Below the pieces are notes generated by a model that was not told where the DNA came from, searched no databases, and worked only from the letters and a program-made list of their open reading frames with translations. Positions 38,645 to 46,516 of a DNA stretch of 54,779 bases are shown in pieces. Numbering within the stretch: the first letter of the stretch is position 1; every line of letters starts with the position of its first letter. The stretch is from PVC group bacterium (GTDB lineage Bacteria > Auribacterota > Erginobacteria > Erginobacterales > PUNC01). The translations under genes and the position numbers were made by a program. The DNA is taken from the NCBI GenBank assembly GCA_003551625.1, contig PUNC01000211.1, positions 1 to 54,779 on the forward strand, written 5' to 3'.

Positions 38645-39667
38645 TCACCGGGCGAGATAGATCCGGTCGAAGAGACCGCCGTCGCGGAAATGCTTCTCGG
38701 TGGCCGGCTCCCAGCCGCCGAACTTCTCGTCGACGGTGAACATCTCGATCTGTGGATACCGGTCACGGTGCTTGTCCAGAAAACGCGGATCGCTGGGGCG
38801 GAAGAAATGCCGACCGGCCAGCTCCTGGGCGAAATCCGAATACAAAAATTCCAGGTAGGCCCGCGCCGCCTCCCGGCTCCCCCGGCGGTCCACGTTGCGG
38901 TCGACCAGGGAGACCGTCGGTTCGGCGCGGATACTGACCGAAGGGATCACGATCTCGAAGTCGTCCCCTCTCCGCCGCAGGGCCAGCAGCAGTTCGTTTT
39001 CCCAGTTGACCAGCACGTCGCCGATCCCGCGCTCCATAAAGGTGGTGGAGGCGCCGCGGGCGCCGGTGTCCAATACCGGAACGTTACGGTAGAAGCGGGT
39101 GATGTAGTCCCGGACCAGGTCCTCGTCGTCGTCGAATTCGCGCGCGGCCCAACCCCAGGCGGCAAGATAATTCCAACGGGCGACACCGGAGGTCTTGGGG
39201 TTGGGAGTGATCACGGAGACGTCCTCACGGGCCAGGTCGCCCCAGTCCTTTATCCCGGCGGGGTTGCCCCGGCGGACCAGGAAGGCCAGGGTGGAATGGT
39301 AGGGGGCGCTGTTGAAGGGCAGTCGCCGCTGCCAGTCCGGGTCGATCAGGCCTTCGCGCGCGATGGCGTCGATGTCGTAGGCCAGCGCCAGGGTCACGAC
39401 GTCGGCCGGAGCGCCGTCGATCACGTAACGGGCCTGCCGGCTGGAGCCGCCGTGGGACTGCCGGATGATAACGGACTGCCCGGTCTTTTCCCGCCAGTGC
39501 TCCGCGAAAGCACGGTTGAACTCCAGATAAAACTCCCGGGTCGGGTCGTAAGAGATATTGAGGAGTTCGATATCGGCCCGTTCCCGCGGCCCGCACCCCG
39601 AAACAAGGCAAGCAATTAAGATCGACGTCAGGATGAACGCCGCTGACCGGACCTTTTTTTTCTTCAT
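38645..39667 (-). CDS. sbp: sulfate-binding lipoprotein (Sbp/CysP)
   Basis: 340 aa. Basic start [10 protein letters not shown], hydrophobic core and lipobox LVSGC (C25) show an exported lipoprotein. Family hallmarks: [36 protein letters not shown] (sulfate-binding loop), [35 protein letters not shown] and [28 protein letters not shown]. The ATG at 39667 is chosen for AAAGGCG upstream and the signal peptide. It is the first gene of sbp-cysT-cysW-cysA. Confidence 0.95.
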   Translation of the reverse strand: MKKKKVRSAAFILTSILIACLVSGCGPRERADIELLNISYDPTREFYLEFNRAFAEHWREKTGQSVIIRQSHGGSSRQARYVIDGAPADVVTLALAYDIDAIAREGLIDPDWQRRLPFNSAPYHSTLAFLVRRGNPAGIKDWGDLAREDVSVITPNPKTSGVARWNYLAAWGWAAREFDDDEDLVRDYITRFYRNVPVLDTGARGASTTFMERGIGDVLVNWENELLLALRRRGDDFEIVIPSVSIRAEPTVSLVDRNVDRRGSREAARAYLEFLYSDFAQELAGRHFFRPSDPRFLDKHRDRYPQIEMFTVDEKFGGWEPATEKHFRDGGLFDRIYLAR

Positions 39668-39747
39668 CGCCTTTAGCGCTTCTAACCGGTTGATTCTTGA
39701 ACCGTCCGGCGGATTCCGCCCAACGGCATCTATTCCCGCCGCGCCGC

Positions 39748-39776
39748 ATTTTAATTTCCGCCCCCCCCGGTGACAA
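39748..39776 (-). promoter_or_regulatory. sigma70-like promoter of the sbp-cysTWA operon
   Basis: On the minus strand TTGTCA (39776-39771) and TAAAAT (39753-39748) are 17 bp apart, each one mismatch from consensus. The spacer contains a run of eight G. The leader to the sbp ATG would be about 75 nt. Upstream at 39791-39807 is a small inverted repeat, GAAGCA-AAATA-TGCTTC, a possible regulator site shared with the divergent gene at 39881. Confidence 0.65.
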
Positions 39777-39880
39777 GGATATTTTCCCGGGAAGCAAAAT
39801 ATGCTTCTAATCCGCGCCGATAGCGGGTAACCTTCTCTTTCTTTAAATTCGATCACACTCGAAAAAAACCGGAGAAAGAG

Positions 39881-41209
39881 ATGAAGAAAAACGCCGCTTT
39901 TGGGCTGGCCGAAAAAATCAAGGAACGCCGGGGCGTGGTGGGCGTGATCGGGCTCGGTTACGTCGGCCTCCCGCTGGCGATCGAGTTCGCCCGCGCCGGT
40001 TTTCCGGTCATCGGTTTCGATCTCGATTCCGGGAAGGTCAAAAAGGTAAACGCCGGCCAGAGCTATATCAAGCATATCCCGCCGGAAGGGATGGCGGAGA
40101 TATCAAGCCGCCCCGACTGCCTGGCCACCGACGACTTTTCCCGCCTGGCCGAGGCCGACGCGGTGCTGATCTGCGTTCCCACTCCGCTCAACGTCCACCG
40201 CGAACCGGATATGAGCTACATCGAATCCACCGCCCGGGCGATCGCCGAACGCCTCCGCCAAGGGCAGCTCATAATCCTGGAGAGCACCACCTATCCCGGC
40301 ACCACCCGGGAGCTGCTGCTGGCGATCCTGGAGGAGAAAGGACTGAAGGCGGGGCGGGATTTTTTCCTCGCCTTTTCCCCCGAACGGGAGGATCCGGGCA
40401 ACCCGGTTTACGCCACCGCCACCATACCCAAGGTGGTCGGGGGACTGACGCCCTCCTGCCTGCGGCTGGCCCGCGCCCTCTACGACAGCGTGGTCACGGC
40501 CACCATCCCGGTCTCCAGCCCGGAAGCGGCGGAGGCGACCAAACTGCTGGAGAACATCTTCCGCTCGGTCAATATCGCCCTGGTCAACGAACTCAAGATC
40601 GTCTTCGACCGGATGGGAATAAATATCTGGGAGGTGATCGCCGCCGCTTCCACCAAACCGTTCGGCTATATGCCCTTCTATCCCGGCCCCGGGCTGGGCG
40701 GCCACTGCATCCCGATCGATCCTTTTTACCTGACCTGGCGGGCGCGGGAATTCAATATCCCCACCCGCTTCATCGAACTGGCCGGCGAAATCAACACCCG
40801 GATGCCGGAATACGTGGTCGGCCGGCTGATCGCCGCTCTCAACGAACAGAAGAAAAGCCTCAAGGGGGCGGAGATCCTTCTGCTGGGGATGGCCTACAAG
40901 AAGAATGTCGACGATATGCGCGAATCTCCTTCCCTGCGACTGATCGAACTCCTCCAGCGGCACGGGGCCGCGGTCAGGTATCACGACCCATTCATCCCTT
41001 CCCTGCCCCGCACCAGAAAATACCGCTACCAGATGCGTTCGATTCCGCTTACCGCCGCCCGGCTTAAAAAGATGGACGCCGCCGTCGTCGCCACCGCCCA
41101 CGACGGCGTCGACTACCGGCTGGTCGGGGATGCGGTTCCGCTGGTCATCGACACCCGCAACGCGATGGCCGCGGCGGGCAAGGTGAAGGCGCGGGTGGTG
41201 AAGGCGTGA
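39881..41209 (+). CDS. UDP-N-acetylhexosamine dehydrogenase (WbpA/WecC-like)
   Basis: 442 aa, standard length. [12 protein letters not shown] (22-33) is the NAD-binding motif; ICVPTPLN (97-104), ESTTYPGTT (134-142), SPEREDPGN and the catalytic C276 in [13 protein letters not shown] follow, then the UDP-binding [16 protein letters not shown]. The SPEREDPGN and IPKVVGG segments resemble UDP-GlcNAc/ManNAc/GalNAc 6-dehydrogenases (WbpA, TviB). It would supply a uronic acid for the surface glycan. GGAGAAAGAG precedes the ATG. Divergent from the sulfate operon. Confidence 0.88.
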   Translation: MKKNAAFGLAEKIKERRGVVGVIGLGYVGLPLAIEFARAGFPVIGFDLDSGKVKKVNAGQSYIKHIPPEGMAEISSRPDCLATDDFSRLAEADAVLICVPTPLNVHREPDMSYIESTARAIAERLRQGQLIILESTTYPGTTRELLLAILEEKGLKAGRDFFLAFSPEREDPGNPVYATATIPKVVGGLTPSCLRLARALYDSVVTATIPVSSPEAAEATKLLENIFRSVNIALVNELKIVFDRMGINIWEVIAAASTKPFGYMPFYPGPGLGGHCIPIDPFYLTWRAREFNIPTRFIELAGEINTRMPEYVVGRLIAALNEQKKSLKGAEILLLGMAYKKNVDDMRESPSLRLIELLQRHGAAVRYHDPFIPSLPRTRKYRYQMRSIPLTAARLKKMDAAVVATAHDGVDYRLVGDAVPLVIDTRNAMAAAGKVKARVVKA

Positions 41210-41246
41210 AAAGGCCGGTAAGCAGTGAGCAGTAAACAGTGAGCAG

Positions 41247-41268
41247 TCCCGATGAACGACTATCGGGA
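41247..41268 (+). repeat. hairpin between the dehydrogenase and gtrA
   Basis: TCCCGAT (41247-41253) and ATCGGGA (41262-41268) form a 7-bp stem with an 8-nt loop, followed by TCTTTGCTTTG. It could be a weak terminator or attenuator of the upstream gene. Before it lies a short direct repeat of GCAGTGAGCAGT/ACAGTGAGCAGT (about 41222-41247). Confidence 0.4.
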
Positions 41269-41310
41269 TCTTTGCTTTGCTACGATAATCGGTAATCGGG
41301 AAAAAGCTTC

Positions 41311-41805
41311 TTGAAAGATATCTGGAGACAATTCACCGGCAAGGAACACGGCCCCCTGGTCCAGTTCATCAAGTATTCCATCGCCGGCGGGGTGGCCACG
41401 GTCGTCCACATCTTCCTGTTCTACTTCCTCTCGATAAGAGTCCTTCCCGCGATGGAGGCCGGGGACTTCGTCGGCGAACTCTTAAACATCCCCCTCCCCG
41501 ACCTGGCAGAGGCGGTCCGGGCCCGCAACGCCACCATCAACAACCTGATCAGCTTTATGATCTCCAATTTTGTCGTCTATCAGATCAACATCCACTGGGT
41601 ATTCGAAGCGGGACGGCACAACCGGTGGGTGGAGCTGGGGATGTTCTACCTGGTCTCGGGGGCCAGCATCTTCATCGGCACCGGGCTGATGGCCTTCCTG
41701 ATCGCTTCCTTCGGGCTGAGCACCACCGTCGCCTTCAGCGCCAATATCCTGGTCGCCCTGGCGGTCAACTACGCCGCCCGGAGATTCTTCATCTTCAAGG
41801 GATGA
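41311..41805 (+). CDS. GtrA-like membrane protein
   Basis: 164 aa, four hydrophobic helices. FIKYSIAGGVATVVHIFLFYFL at the start, NLISFMISNFVVYQINIHWVF and the end VALAVNYAARRFFIF are the GtrA pattern. GtrA-family proteins are thought to help move polyprenyl-phosphate sugars across the membrane. TTG start with GGGAAAAAG upstream. It follows the nucleotide-sugar dehydrogenase and may serve the same glycan, or the GT-C enzymes at 7569-17291. Confidence 0.88.
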   Translation: MKDIWRQFTGKEHGPLVQFIKYSIAGGVATVVHIFLFYFLSIRVLPAMEAGDFVGELLNIPLPDLAEAVRARNATINNLISFMISNFVVYQINIHWVFEAGRHNRWVELGMFYLVSGASIFIGTGLMAFLIASFGLSTTVAFSANILVALAVNYAARRFFIFKG

Positions 41806-41890
41806 CCCGCGAAAGCGAGCCCGTCCGGCCCTCCACCGCCACCTTCTTCCTTTTTTCCAGCCTTCCCACGGCCAGGCGCATCACCTCCAT

Positions 41891-41927
41891 AATTATTCCT
41901 GATAATTTTCTGTTTTCAGGAATAATT
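41891..41927. repeat. AT-rich inverted repeat between convergent genes
   Basis: AATTATTCCTGA (41891-41902) and TCAGGAATAATT (41916-41927) are perfect 12-bp arms with a 13-nt AT-rich loop. It lies between gtrA (plus) and the end of the CcdA-like gene (minus, stop 41932-41934). Position suits a bidirectional terminator, but neither side has a T-tract, and base composition is unlike the surrounding GC-rich DNA. Confidence 0.6.
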
Positions 41928-41931
41928 AGGG

Positions 41932-42576
41932 TCAATAAAGCCCCCGGGCGGCAAGATAAACGCCGGCCAGCACCAGCACTCCCCCGCTGACGACGCGAAG
42001 GATTCTTGCCGCGCGCGGAGTCCGGGGCAGCAGCCGCGGAAAAGCCCCCGCCGCCACCCCGAGCGGCAGAAGCGGAGAGACGAACTTGCCCAGGCCGAAT
42101 GCCGCGCCCATAATGCCCCCCCTCCAGGGCGCGGCGGCTTCGAGGGCGATAAATCCGAGAACGGCCAGCAGGGCGGCGCAGGGCATAATCCCGGTCGTCA
42201 GCCCCAGCGCAAACGCTCCGCCGGGACCACGGGCCGGACGGCGGCCCCGCGGACAGCATTCATCTCCCGAACTCAAACGTCCGGTAATGACGAGGAGTCC
42301 CGCCGCGGCGACCAGCGCCCCGCCGCCCAGAAAAACCGGTTGCCGATGGCCGCTGAGGAGGGAGAGGAGAGTCATTCCCCCCAGGCCGGCCAGAAAACCC
42401 AGGCCCGAGTAGGTCACCAGCCGGCCGCCGAGAAAGGCGAGAGTGGAGAACAAGCCGCCCCTCCAGCCTCTTTCGGTACCCGCCACGTAGGGAACGATCA
42501 GGGGGGAACAGATCGCCATACAGGGGCCGAAGGACATCGCGACGCCGAGGACGAAGAGTTTCCAGAAAGAATCCAT
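41932..42576 (-). CDS. CcdA/DsbD-like transmembrane protein
   Basis: 214 aa, about six helices. Cysteines in the first and a middle helix, MSFGPCMAICSPLIVPYVAG (C19, C23) and TGIMPCAALLAVLGF (C133), resemble the redox pair of CcdA/DsbD electron carriers or the related TauE/SafE-like family. A CC pair (107-108) lies in a loop. If CcdA-like, it would pass electrons from cytoplasmic thioredoxin to exported partners. It follows the anchored YdjY-like gene by 16 bp, and the anchored radical SAM gene is next. A heavy-metal or sulfite export role is the alternative. Confidence 0.7.
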   Translation of the reverse strand: MDSFWKLFVLGVAMSFGPCMAICSPLIVPYVAGTERGWRGGLFSTLAFLGGRLVTYSGLGFLAGLGGMTLLSLLSGHRQPVFLGGGALVAAAGLLVITGRLSSGDECCPRGRRPARGPGGAFALGLTTGIMPCAALLAVLGFIALEAAAPWRGGIMGAAFGLGKFVSPLLPLGVAAGAFPRLLPRTPRAARILRVVSGGVLVLAGVYLAARGLY

Positions 42577-42592
42577 AGTCCGATAGCTTTGG

Positions 42593-43270
42593 TCAGCGCC
42601 CGAGTATCGTCACGGTGACCGCGGTTCCGGGAGGAGGCAGCGCTCCTTCGGGAACGGTAAAAGAGGAGGCCAGGCCGGAACGGGACTGAAGACGATCGAT
42701 CGCCTCCTTCTCCAGGGGAAAGAGGGGGCAGGCCCGGCAATCGGCGGGGGACGCCCCCAGCACGAACTCGTCGAAGTAGGGAGAGCCCAGGAATATCAAC
42801 TCAGCGGGGTTTTCGCGTCCGCTCCAGCCGACCGCCTCGTCCCGGATCTCTCCGTTCTCCTCCCAGGAAAGCCGCAGCGTGAACCCTCCGTCCGGCACCG
42901 GCCGCCCCTCCAGCAGGCTCAGCCGGTATTCCTCCCAGAACTCCCAGTCCAGCAGCGCCAGCGCCTGCTGCAGGTCGAGCAAGCGGGCGGGGGAGACCAG
43001 CGCCGACTCCTCGTCCAACCAGAGGTATCCCCGAAGATTGGCGAGAAACCGGACCTCGTCCGCGTTGGCTCTCACCTCGGCCGGAAAGACCGCTTCTCCG
43101 GATTCGAGATCCACCAGAACCTCTCCCAGCCGGTATTGTTCCTCTCCCGCCTTCCCGAATCGGGCGGCATCCCGGCCTTCCGGCCCCGAGGCCCGCCGGA
43201 AAAGTCTTGCCGCCAGCAGGGAGGCCAGAAGCGCGATCAAGAGATAAAAAAGAAGAGAACGGTTCTTCAT
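42593..43270 (-). CDS. small membrane-anchored protein, YdjY-like
   Basis: 225 aa. One N-terminal hydrophobic anchor (5-20), the rest outside the membrane. The middle (about 50-110) recalls YdjY proteins: LVDLESGEAVFPAEVRANADE then DEESALVSPARLLDLQQALALL, where YdjY usually has HESL followed by an LLLLG helix; the match is by eye and partial. A CxxC site, ADCRACPLFP, is near 180 and could be redox-active or bind metal. It begins 7 bp after the radical SAM stop, so both are probably co-translated. Function unknown. Confidence 0.55.
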   Translation of the reverse strand: MKNRSLLFYLLIALLASLLAARLFRRASGPEGRDAARFGKAGEEQYRLGEVLVDLESGEAVFPAEVRANADEVRFLANLRGYLWLDEESALVSPARLLDLQQALALLDWEFWEEYRLSLLEGRPVPDGGFTLRLSWEENGEIRDEAVGWSGRENPAELIFLGSPYFDEFVLGASPADCRACPLFPLEKEAIDRLQSRSGLASSFTVPEGALPPPGTAVTVTILGR

Positions 43271-43277
43271 GGGCCGT

Positions 43278-44426
43278 CTATTCCCAGACGCCGGCGATCT
43301 TATGGCCGCAGAAGTTGCAACCCCCGGCTTCGATATGGTTGGCCAGCACCTGAAAATGCACCCGGTGGATGATCCGCTCCCCGCAGCCGGAGCAGAAAGT
43401 GGAGTTCTTTTCGTGGCCGGGAAGATTGCCGAGGGTGACATAACGGACACCTTCCTCCCGGGCGATCCGGTAGGCCTTCTCCAGCGTGGAGACCGGAGTG
43501 GGGGCGAGGTGCGTGAGACGGTAGTTGGGAAAGAAGCGGGAGAAGTGAAGGGGTACGTCCGGGCCCAGGTTTTCCACGATCCACCGGCTCATCCGCCTGA
43601 TCTCGTCCGGGTCGTCGTTGATGGTGGGAATGACGAGGTTGACGATTTCCAGCCAGACCCCTTCTTCCCGGATGATCTTTAAAGTCCGCAGGACCGGTTT
43701 CAGTTCCGCATCGGAGTTGCGGTAGGCCCGCTCGCTGAACCCCTTGAGGTCGATCGTGACCGCGTCGGTGTATTTCAATAGTTCCCGCAGGGGGGCAGGG
43801 TTTATCGCGCCGTTGGAATGCCAGAGAATTCTGACGCCCTTTTCCCGGGCGAGGCGGGCGATATCGTAAACATATTCGTAAAAGACGATCGGATCGTTGT
43901 AAGTAAAGGAGATGGTGGGTACGCCCCGTTCCCTCGCCAGTTCCACGACTTTTCCGGGCGGCAGATCGTAAACGCGCAAATCCCCGGGACTGGACTGGGA
44001 GAGATGCCAGTTGTGGCAATGGCGGCACTTGAAGTTGCAGCCCACCGTCCCCAGGCAGAGAATATCGGTGCCGGGAAGAAAATGATGCTGGGGTTCCTTC
44101 TCCACCGGGTCGATGTGAACCGCCGAAGGGGCCCCGTAGACCAAGGAGACCAGCCTTCCGTCCTCGTTCTTCCTCACCCGGCAGTAACCGCTCCGGCCTT
44201 CCGGGATGGCGCATTCCCGGAAACAGAGCCGGCATTGCACCAGACCGTCTTCCAGTTTATCGTAATACATCGCTTCCCGCGCCCCCTCGGCTCCGGCTTC
44301 GGGGGTCGCCCCGGTCAGCCCGGTGACGCGGCCGGGCCGGGCGGCGGGCCGGAAAGAGCTGAATATCAAAACCGCGGCCGCGCCTGCGCCGACGGCAAGC
44401 AGCAGCATCCAGAGCCTATTCTTCAT
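43278..44426 (-). CDS. membrane-anchored AmmeMemoRadiSam-type radical SAM enzyme
   Basis: 382 aa. A transmembrane anchor (5-22) and a 30-residue linker precede the AmrS-type domain. MYYDKLEDGLVQCRLCFREC starts it, with C65, C68, C72 and C82; the cluster motif CNFKCRHC is at 130-137 and SFTYNDP, HSNGAIN, VTIDLKGF, EIVNLVIPTIND follow. A C-terminal cysteine block (FCSGCGERIIHR, GGCNFCGHK) may bind metal. Soluble relatives occur with Memo and AMMECR1; neither is nearby. If exported, iron-sulfur assembly and reduction outside the cytoplasm would need explaining; an inside-facing orientation is also possible. Confidence 0.85.
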   Translation of the reverse strand: MKNRLWMLLLAVGAGAAAVLIFSSFRPAARPGRVTGLTGATPEAGAEGAREAMYYDKLEDGLVQCRLCFRECAIPEGRSGYCRVRKNEDGRLVSLVYGAPSAVHIDPVEKEPQHHFLPGTDILCLGTVGCNFKCRHCHNWHLSQSSPGDLRVYDLPPGKVVELARERGVPTISFTYNDPIVFYEYVYDIARLAREKGVRILWHSNGAINPAPLRELLKYTDAVTIDLKGFSERAYRNSDAELKPVLRTLKIIREEGVWLEIVNLVIPTINDDPDEIRRMSRWIVENLGPDVPLHFSRFFPNYRLTHLAPTPVSTLEKAYRIAREEGVRYVTLGNLPGHEKNSTFCSGCGERIIHRVHFQVLANHIEAGGCNFCGHKIAGVWE

Positions 44427-44502
44427 AGTTTTACTTTATCACATTCGGTCCGGATCATCATCCCGGCGGGAAGATTCGGGCGCAAACCTTGGGTTAAAAT
44501 AT

Positions 44503-44531
44503 TTGAACTCCCGGCGGCAAAACCACATAAT
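44503..44531 (+). promoter_or_regulatory. candidate promoter of the SemiSWEET gene
   Basis: TTGAAC (44503-44508) and CATAAT (44526-44531) are spaced by 17 bp; the -10 has one mismatch and the -35 two. Transcription would start near 44538, leaving a leader that contains the long palindrome at 44561-44590 and the AAAGGAG ribosome site. Confidence 0.45.
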
Positions 44532-44560
44532 TGCCGGGCAATATTTCCGTTCAACGAAGA

Positions 44561-44590
44561 TTATCCCGGATTATTCATAATCCGGGATAA
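44561..44590. promoter_or_regulatory. 30-nt palindrome in the SemiSWEET leader
   Basis: Arms TTATCCCGGATTAT (44561-44574) and ATAATCCGGGATAA (44577-44590) are fully complementary, with a 2-nt TC loop. It sits between the candidate promoter and the ribosome site. It may be an operator for a dimeric repressor or an RNA hairpin controlling expression. A T-tract is missing, so a simple terminator is less likely. Confidence 0.65.
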
Positions 44591-44613
44591 GGATAAGGGA
44601 AAGGAGACGGAAG

Positions 44614-44874
44614 ATGGATCAGAAGATGGTGAATCGGATCGGCTGGGTGGCCTCGGTGATGGCCATCATTATGTTTTCGTCTTTTCTCGACCAGATCCGC
44701 CTTAACCTTTCGGGCCGACCCGGTTCGGTGATTCTGCCGATAGCGGCGGCGGTCAACGGTTTTTGCTGGGTCGCCTACGGCGCGCTGAAGGAGAAGACCG
44801 ACTGGCCGATCGTGGTCTGCAATTCGCTGGGGTTTTTCCTGGGGACCGCGACGGCGATTACCGCCGTCTGGTAG
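44614..44874 (+). CDS. SemiSWEET sugar transporter
   Basis: 86 aa, three helices, the size of bacterial SemiSWEETs, which dimerise to let sugars pass down a gradient. The order RIGWVASVMAIIMFSSFLDQIRLNL, then the second helix with AAAVNGFCWVAYGALK, then WPIVVCNSLGFFLGTATAITA fits the MtN3/PQ-loop family, with N71-region polar residues at the pore. AAAGGAG lies before the ATG. The last 17 bp overlap the 3' end of coaX on the other strand. Confidence 0.88.
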   Translation: MDQKMVNRIGWVASVMAIIMFSSFLDQIRLNLSGRPGSVILPIAAAVNGFCWVAYGALKEKTDWPIVVCNSLGFFLGTATAITAVW

Positions 44875-45640
44875 CGTCTCCGTCGGCCTTATCGGCGATG
44901 ACGCGCAGCCCTTTCAAGACCAGGTGGGGATCAACCGCGGTGATCACCGAACACCGCGCGGCTATCATCCCGGCGTGGCCGCCGGTGGCCACGATCTTCA
45001 CCGGACCCCGCCATTGCAGTTCCCGCTTCAACTCGCGGACGACCCGCTCCACCAGTCCGATGATCCCGAAATAGACCCCGGACCGGATCGCCCCCGGGGT
45101 GTCTCTCCCCAGGACTTTCCGGGGGCGGCCGATCTTGACCAGGGGAAGGAGCGCGGCGCGCCGGGAGAGGGCTTCGGTGGCGATTCCCGCCCCGGGGGCG
45201 ATCACGCCGCCCAGGTATTCGGAATCGCGGGAGATCACGTCAAAAGTCGTCGCCGTCCCGAAGTCGATCACGATCGCCGGAAGCCCGTGATGAACCCGGA
45301 CGCCCGCCGCCGCCGCGATCCGGTCCGCCCCGACCCGGGCGGGATCGCGATAACGAATCCCGATCCCGGTCCGAACCCGATGATCGAGGATCAGGGGAGA
45401 GACCCCGGCGGATTTCCGGCAGGCCGCCGCCACCCGGGCGGTCAACTCCGGAACCACCGAGGAGAGGACGGCGGAGGCGACCGCCGGAGCCGGTTCCGCT
45501 CGCAGCCGTCTTTCCAGGGCGGAGACGAAGCCCGGCCTTTCCACCTCCAGCTTCCAGACCCGGAAAAGTTTCTCTCCCCTCCACCATCCCGCCTTCAGGG
45601 CGGTGTTGCCCAGATCGAGGGTTAGAATCGTCCCGCTCAT
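44858..45640 (-). CDS. coaX: type III pantothenate kinase CoaX
   Basis: 260 aa, ASKHA-fold kinase for the first step of coenzyme A synthesis. LDLGNTALKAGW (8-19) is the phosphate loop with D9, GADRIAAAAG the pantothenate region, DFGTATTFDVI (130-140) and GGVIAPG the remaining motifs. It has no relation to CoaA. Starts 2 bp after the nadC stop region, so the two are likely one operon. A birA-type gene, often beside coaX, is absent. Confidence 0.95.
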   Translation of the reverse strand: MSGTILTLDLGNTALKAGWWRGEKLFRVWKLEVERPGFVSALERRLRAEPAPAVASAVLSSVVPELTARVAAACRKSAGVSPLILDHRVRTGIGIRYRDPARVGADRIAAAAGVRVHHGLPAIVIDFGTATTFDVISRDSEYLGGVIAPGAGIATEALSRRAALLPLVKIGRPRKVLGRDTPGAIRSGVYFGIIGLVERVVRELKRELQWRGPVKIVATGGHAGMIAARCSVITAVDPHLVLKGLRVIADKADGDATRRR

Positions 45641-45641
45641 C

Positions 45642-46499
45642 TCATTCGAATGAAGCGGTCTTCAGCAACAGGGAGACGTCGGCGGCGGGAGCGGAATGAG
45701 TGAGGCGGCCCAGGGAGACGCAATTCAGGCCCTCGGTCAGGTAATCTTCGAAATTTTCTTCGCCGATGCCTCCCGAAGCCTCCAGCCGGATCCTTCCGGA
45801 AGCCAGCTGGACGGCCTCCCGCACCTCCTGGGGAGTGAAATTATCGAGCAGCGCGGTCTCCGCGCCGGCGGCGATCGCCTCTTCCAGCTGTTCGATGGTC
45901 TCCACCTCGATCTCCACCGGACGGCCGGAATGCTTTTCCCGGCATAATCTTACCGCCCGCCCGATCTCTCCCGGCCCCCGGGCCGACAGCAGCTTGAGAT
46001 GATTCTCCTTGATCAGGATCGCGTCGTATAAGCCGAAGCGGTGATTGACCCCGCCGCCCTGCTCCACCGCGTATTTCTGAAGCTTGCGGAGGCAGGGGAT
46101 GGTCTTGCGGGTATCGAGGACGCGCACCCCCTTCTCCCGGGCGGATAGGACCATCCGGGAGGTAAAGGTGGCGATCCCGCTGAGGTGAGCGATGAAATTC
46201 AACGCCGTCCTCTCCCCGCCAAGAATCGCCTCCGCCCTCCCCTCCAGCTCCAGCAGCGTCGCGCCGGGGAGAACGGAGGTCCCATCCCGGACAACCCGGA
46301 AAAACTCCACGCCGGGATCGAGCTCCTGAAAGACCATCTCCGCCAGGGGGAGCCCGGCCAGCATCATTTCCTGGCGGGCGATTATCGCCGCCCGCGCGGT
46401 CTCGTCGGGGGGAATCAGGGCGGAAGTGGTGATATCCCCCGAGCCCAGATCCTCGGCGAGCGCCTGACGCACGAAATCTTGAAATGCCGCGAAATCCAT
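45642..46499 (-). CDS. nadC: nicotinate-nucleotide pyrophosphorylase NadC
   Basis: 285 aa. Makes NaMN from quinolinate and PRPP. ALAEDLGSGDITTSALIP at the start, GERTALNFIAHLSGIAT, VRVLDTRKTIPCLRKLQKYAVEQGGGVNHRFGLYDAILIKENHL and EVETIEQLEEAIAAGAETALLDNF are standard. ATG at 46499 is preferred to a TTG two codons earlier. nadA and nadB are not in the window. 17 bp from valS. Confidence 0.96.
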   Translation of the reverse strand: MDFAAFQDFVRQALAEDLGSGDITTSALIPPDETARAAIIARQEMMLAGLPLAEMVFQELDPGVEFFRVVRDGTSVLPGATLLELEGRAEAILGGERTALNFIAHLSGIATFTSRMVLSAREKGVRVLDTRKTIPCLRKLQKYAVEQGGGVNHRFGLYDAILIKENHLKLLSARGPGEIGRAVRLCREKHSGRPVEIEVETIEQLEEAIAAGAETALLDNFTPQEVREAVQLASGRIRLEASGGIGEENFEDYLTEGLNCVSLGRLTHSAPAADVSLLLKTASFE

Positions 46500-46516
46500 A
46501 TCCAAGAACCGGAGCG

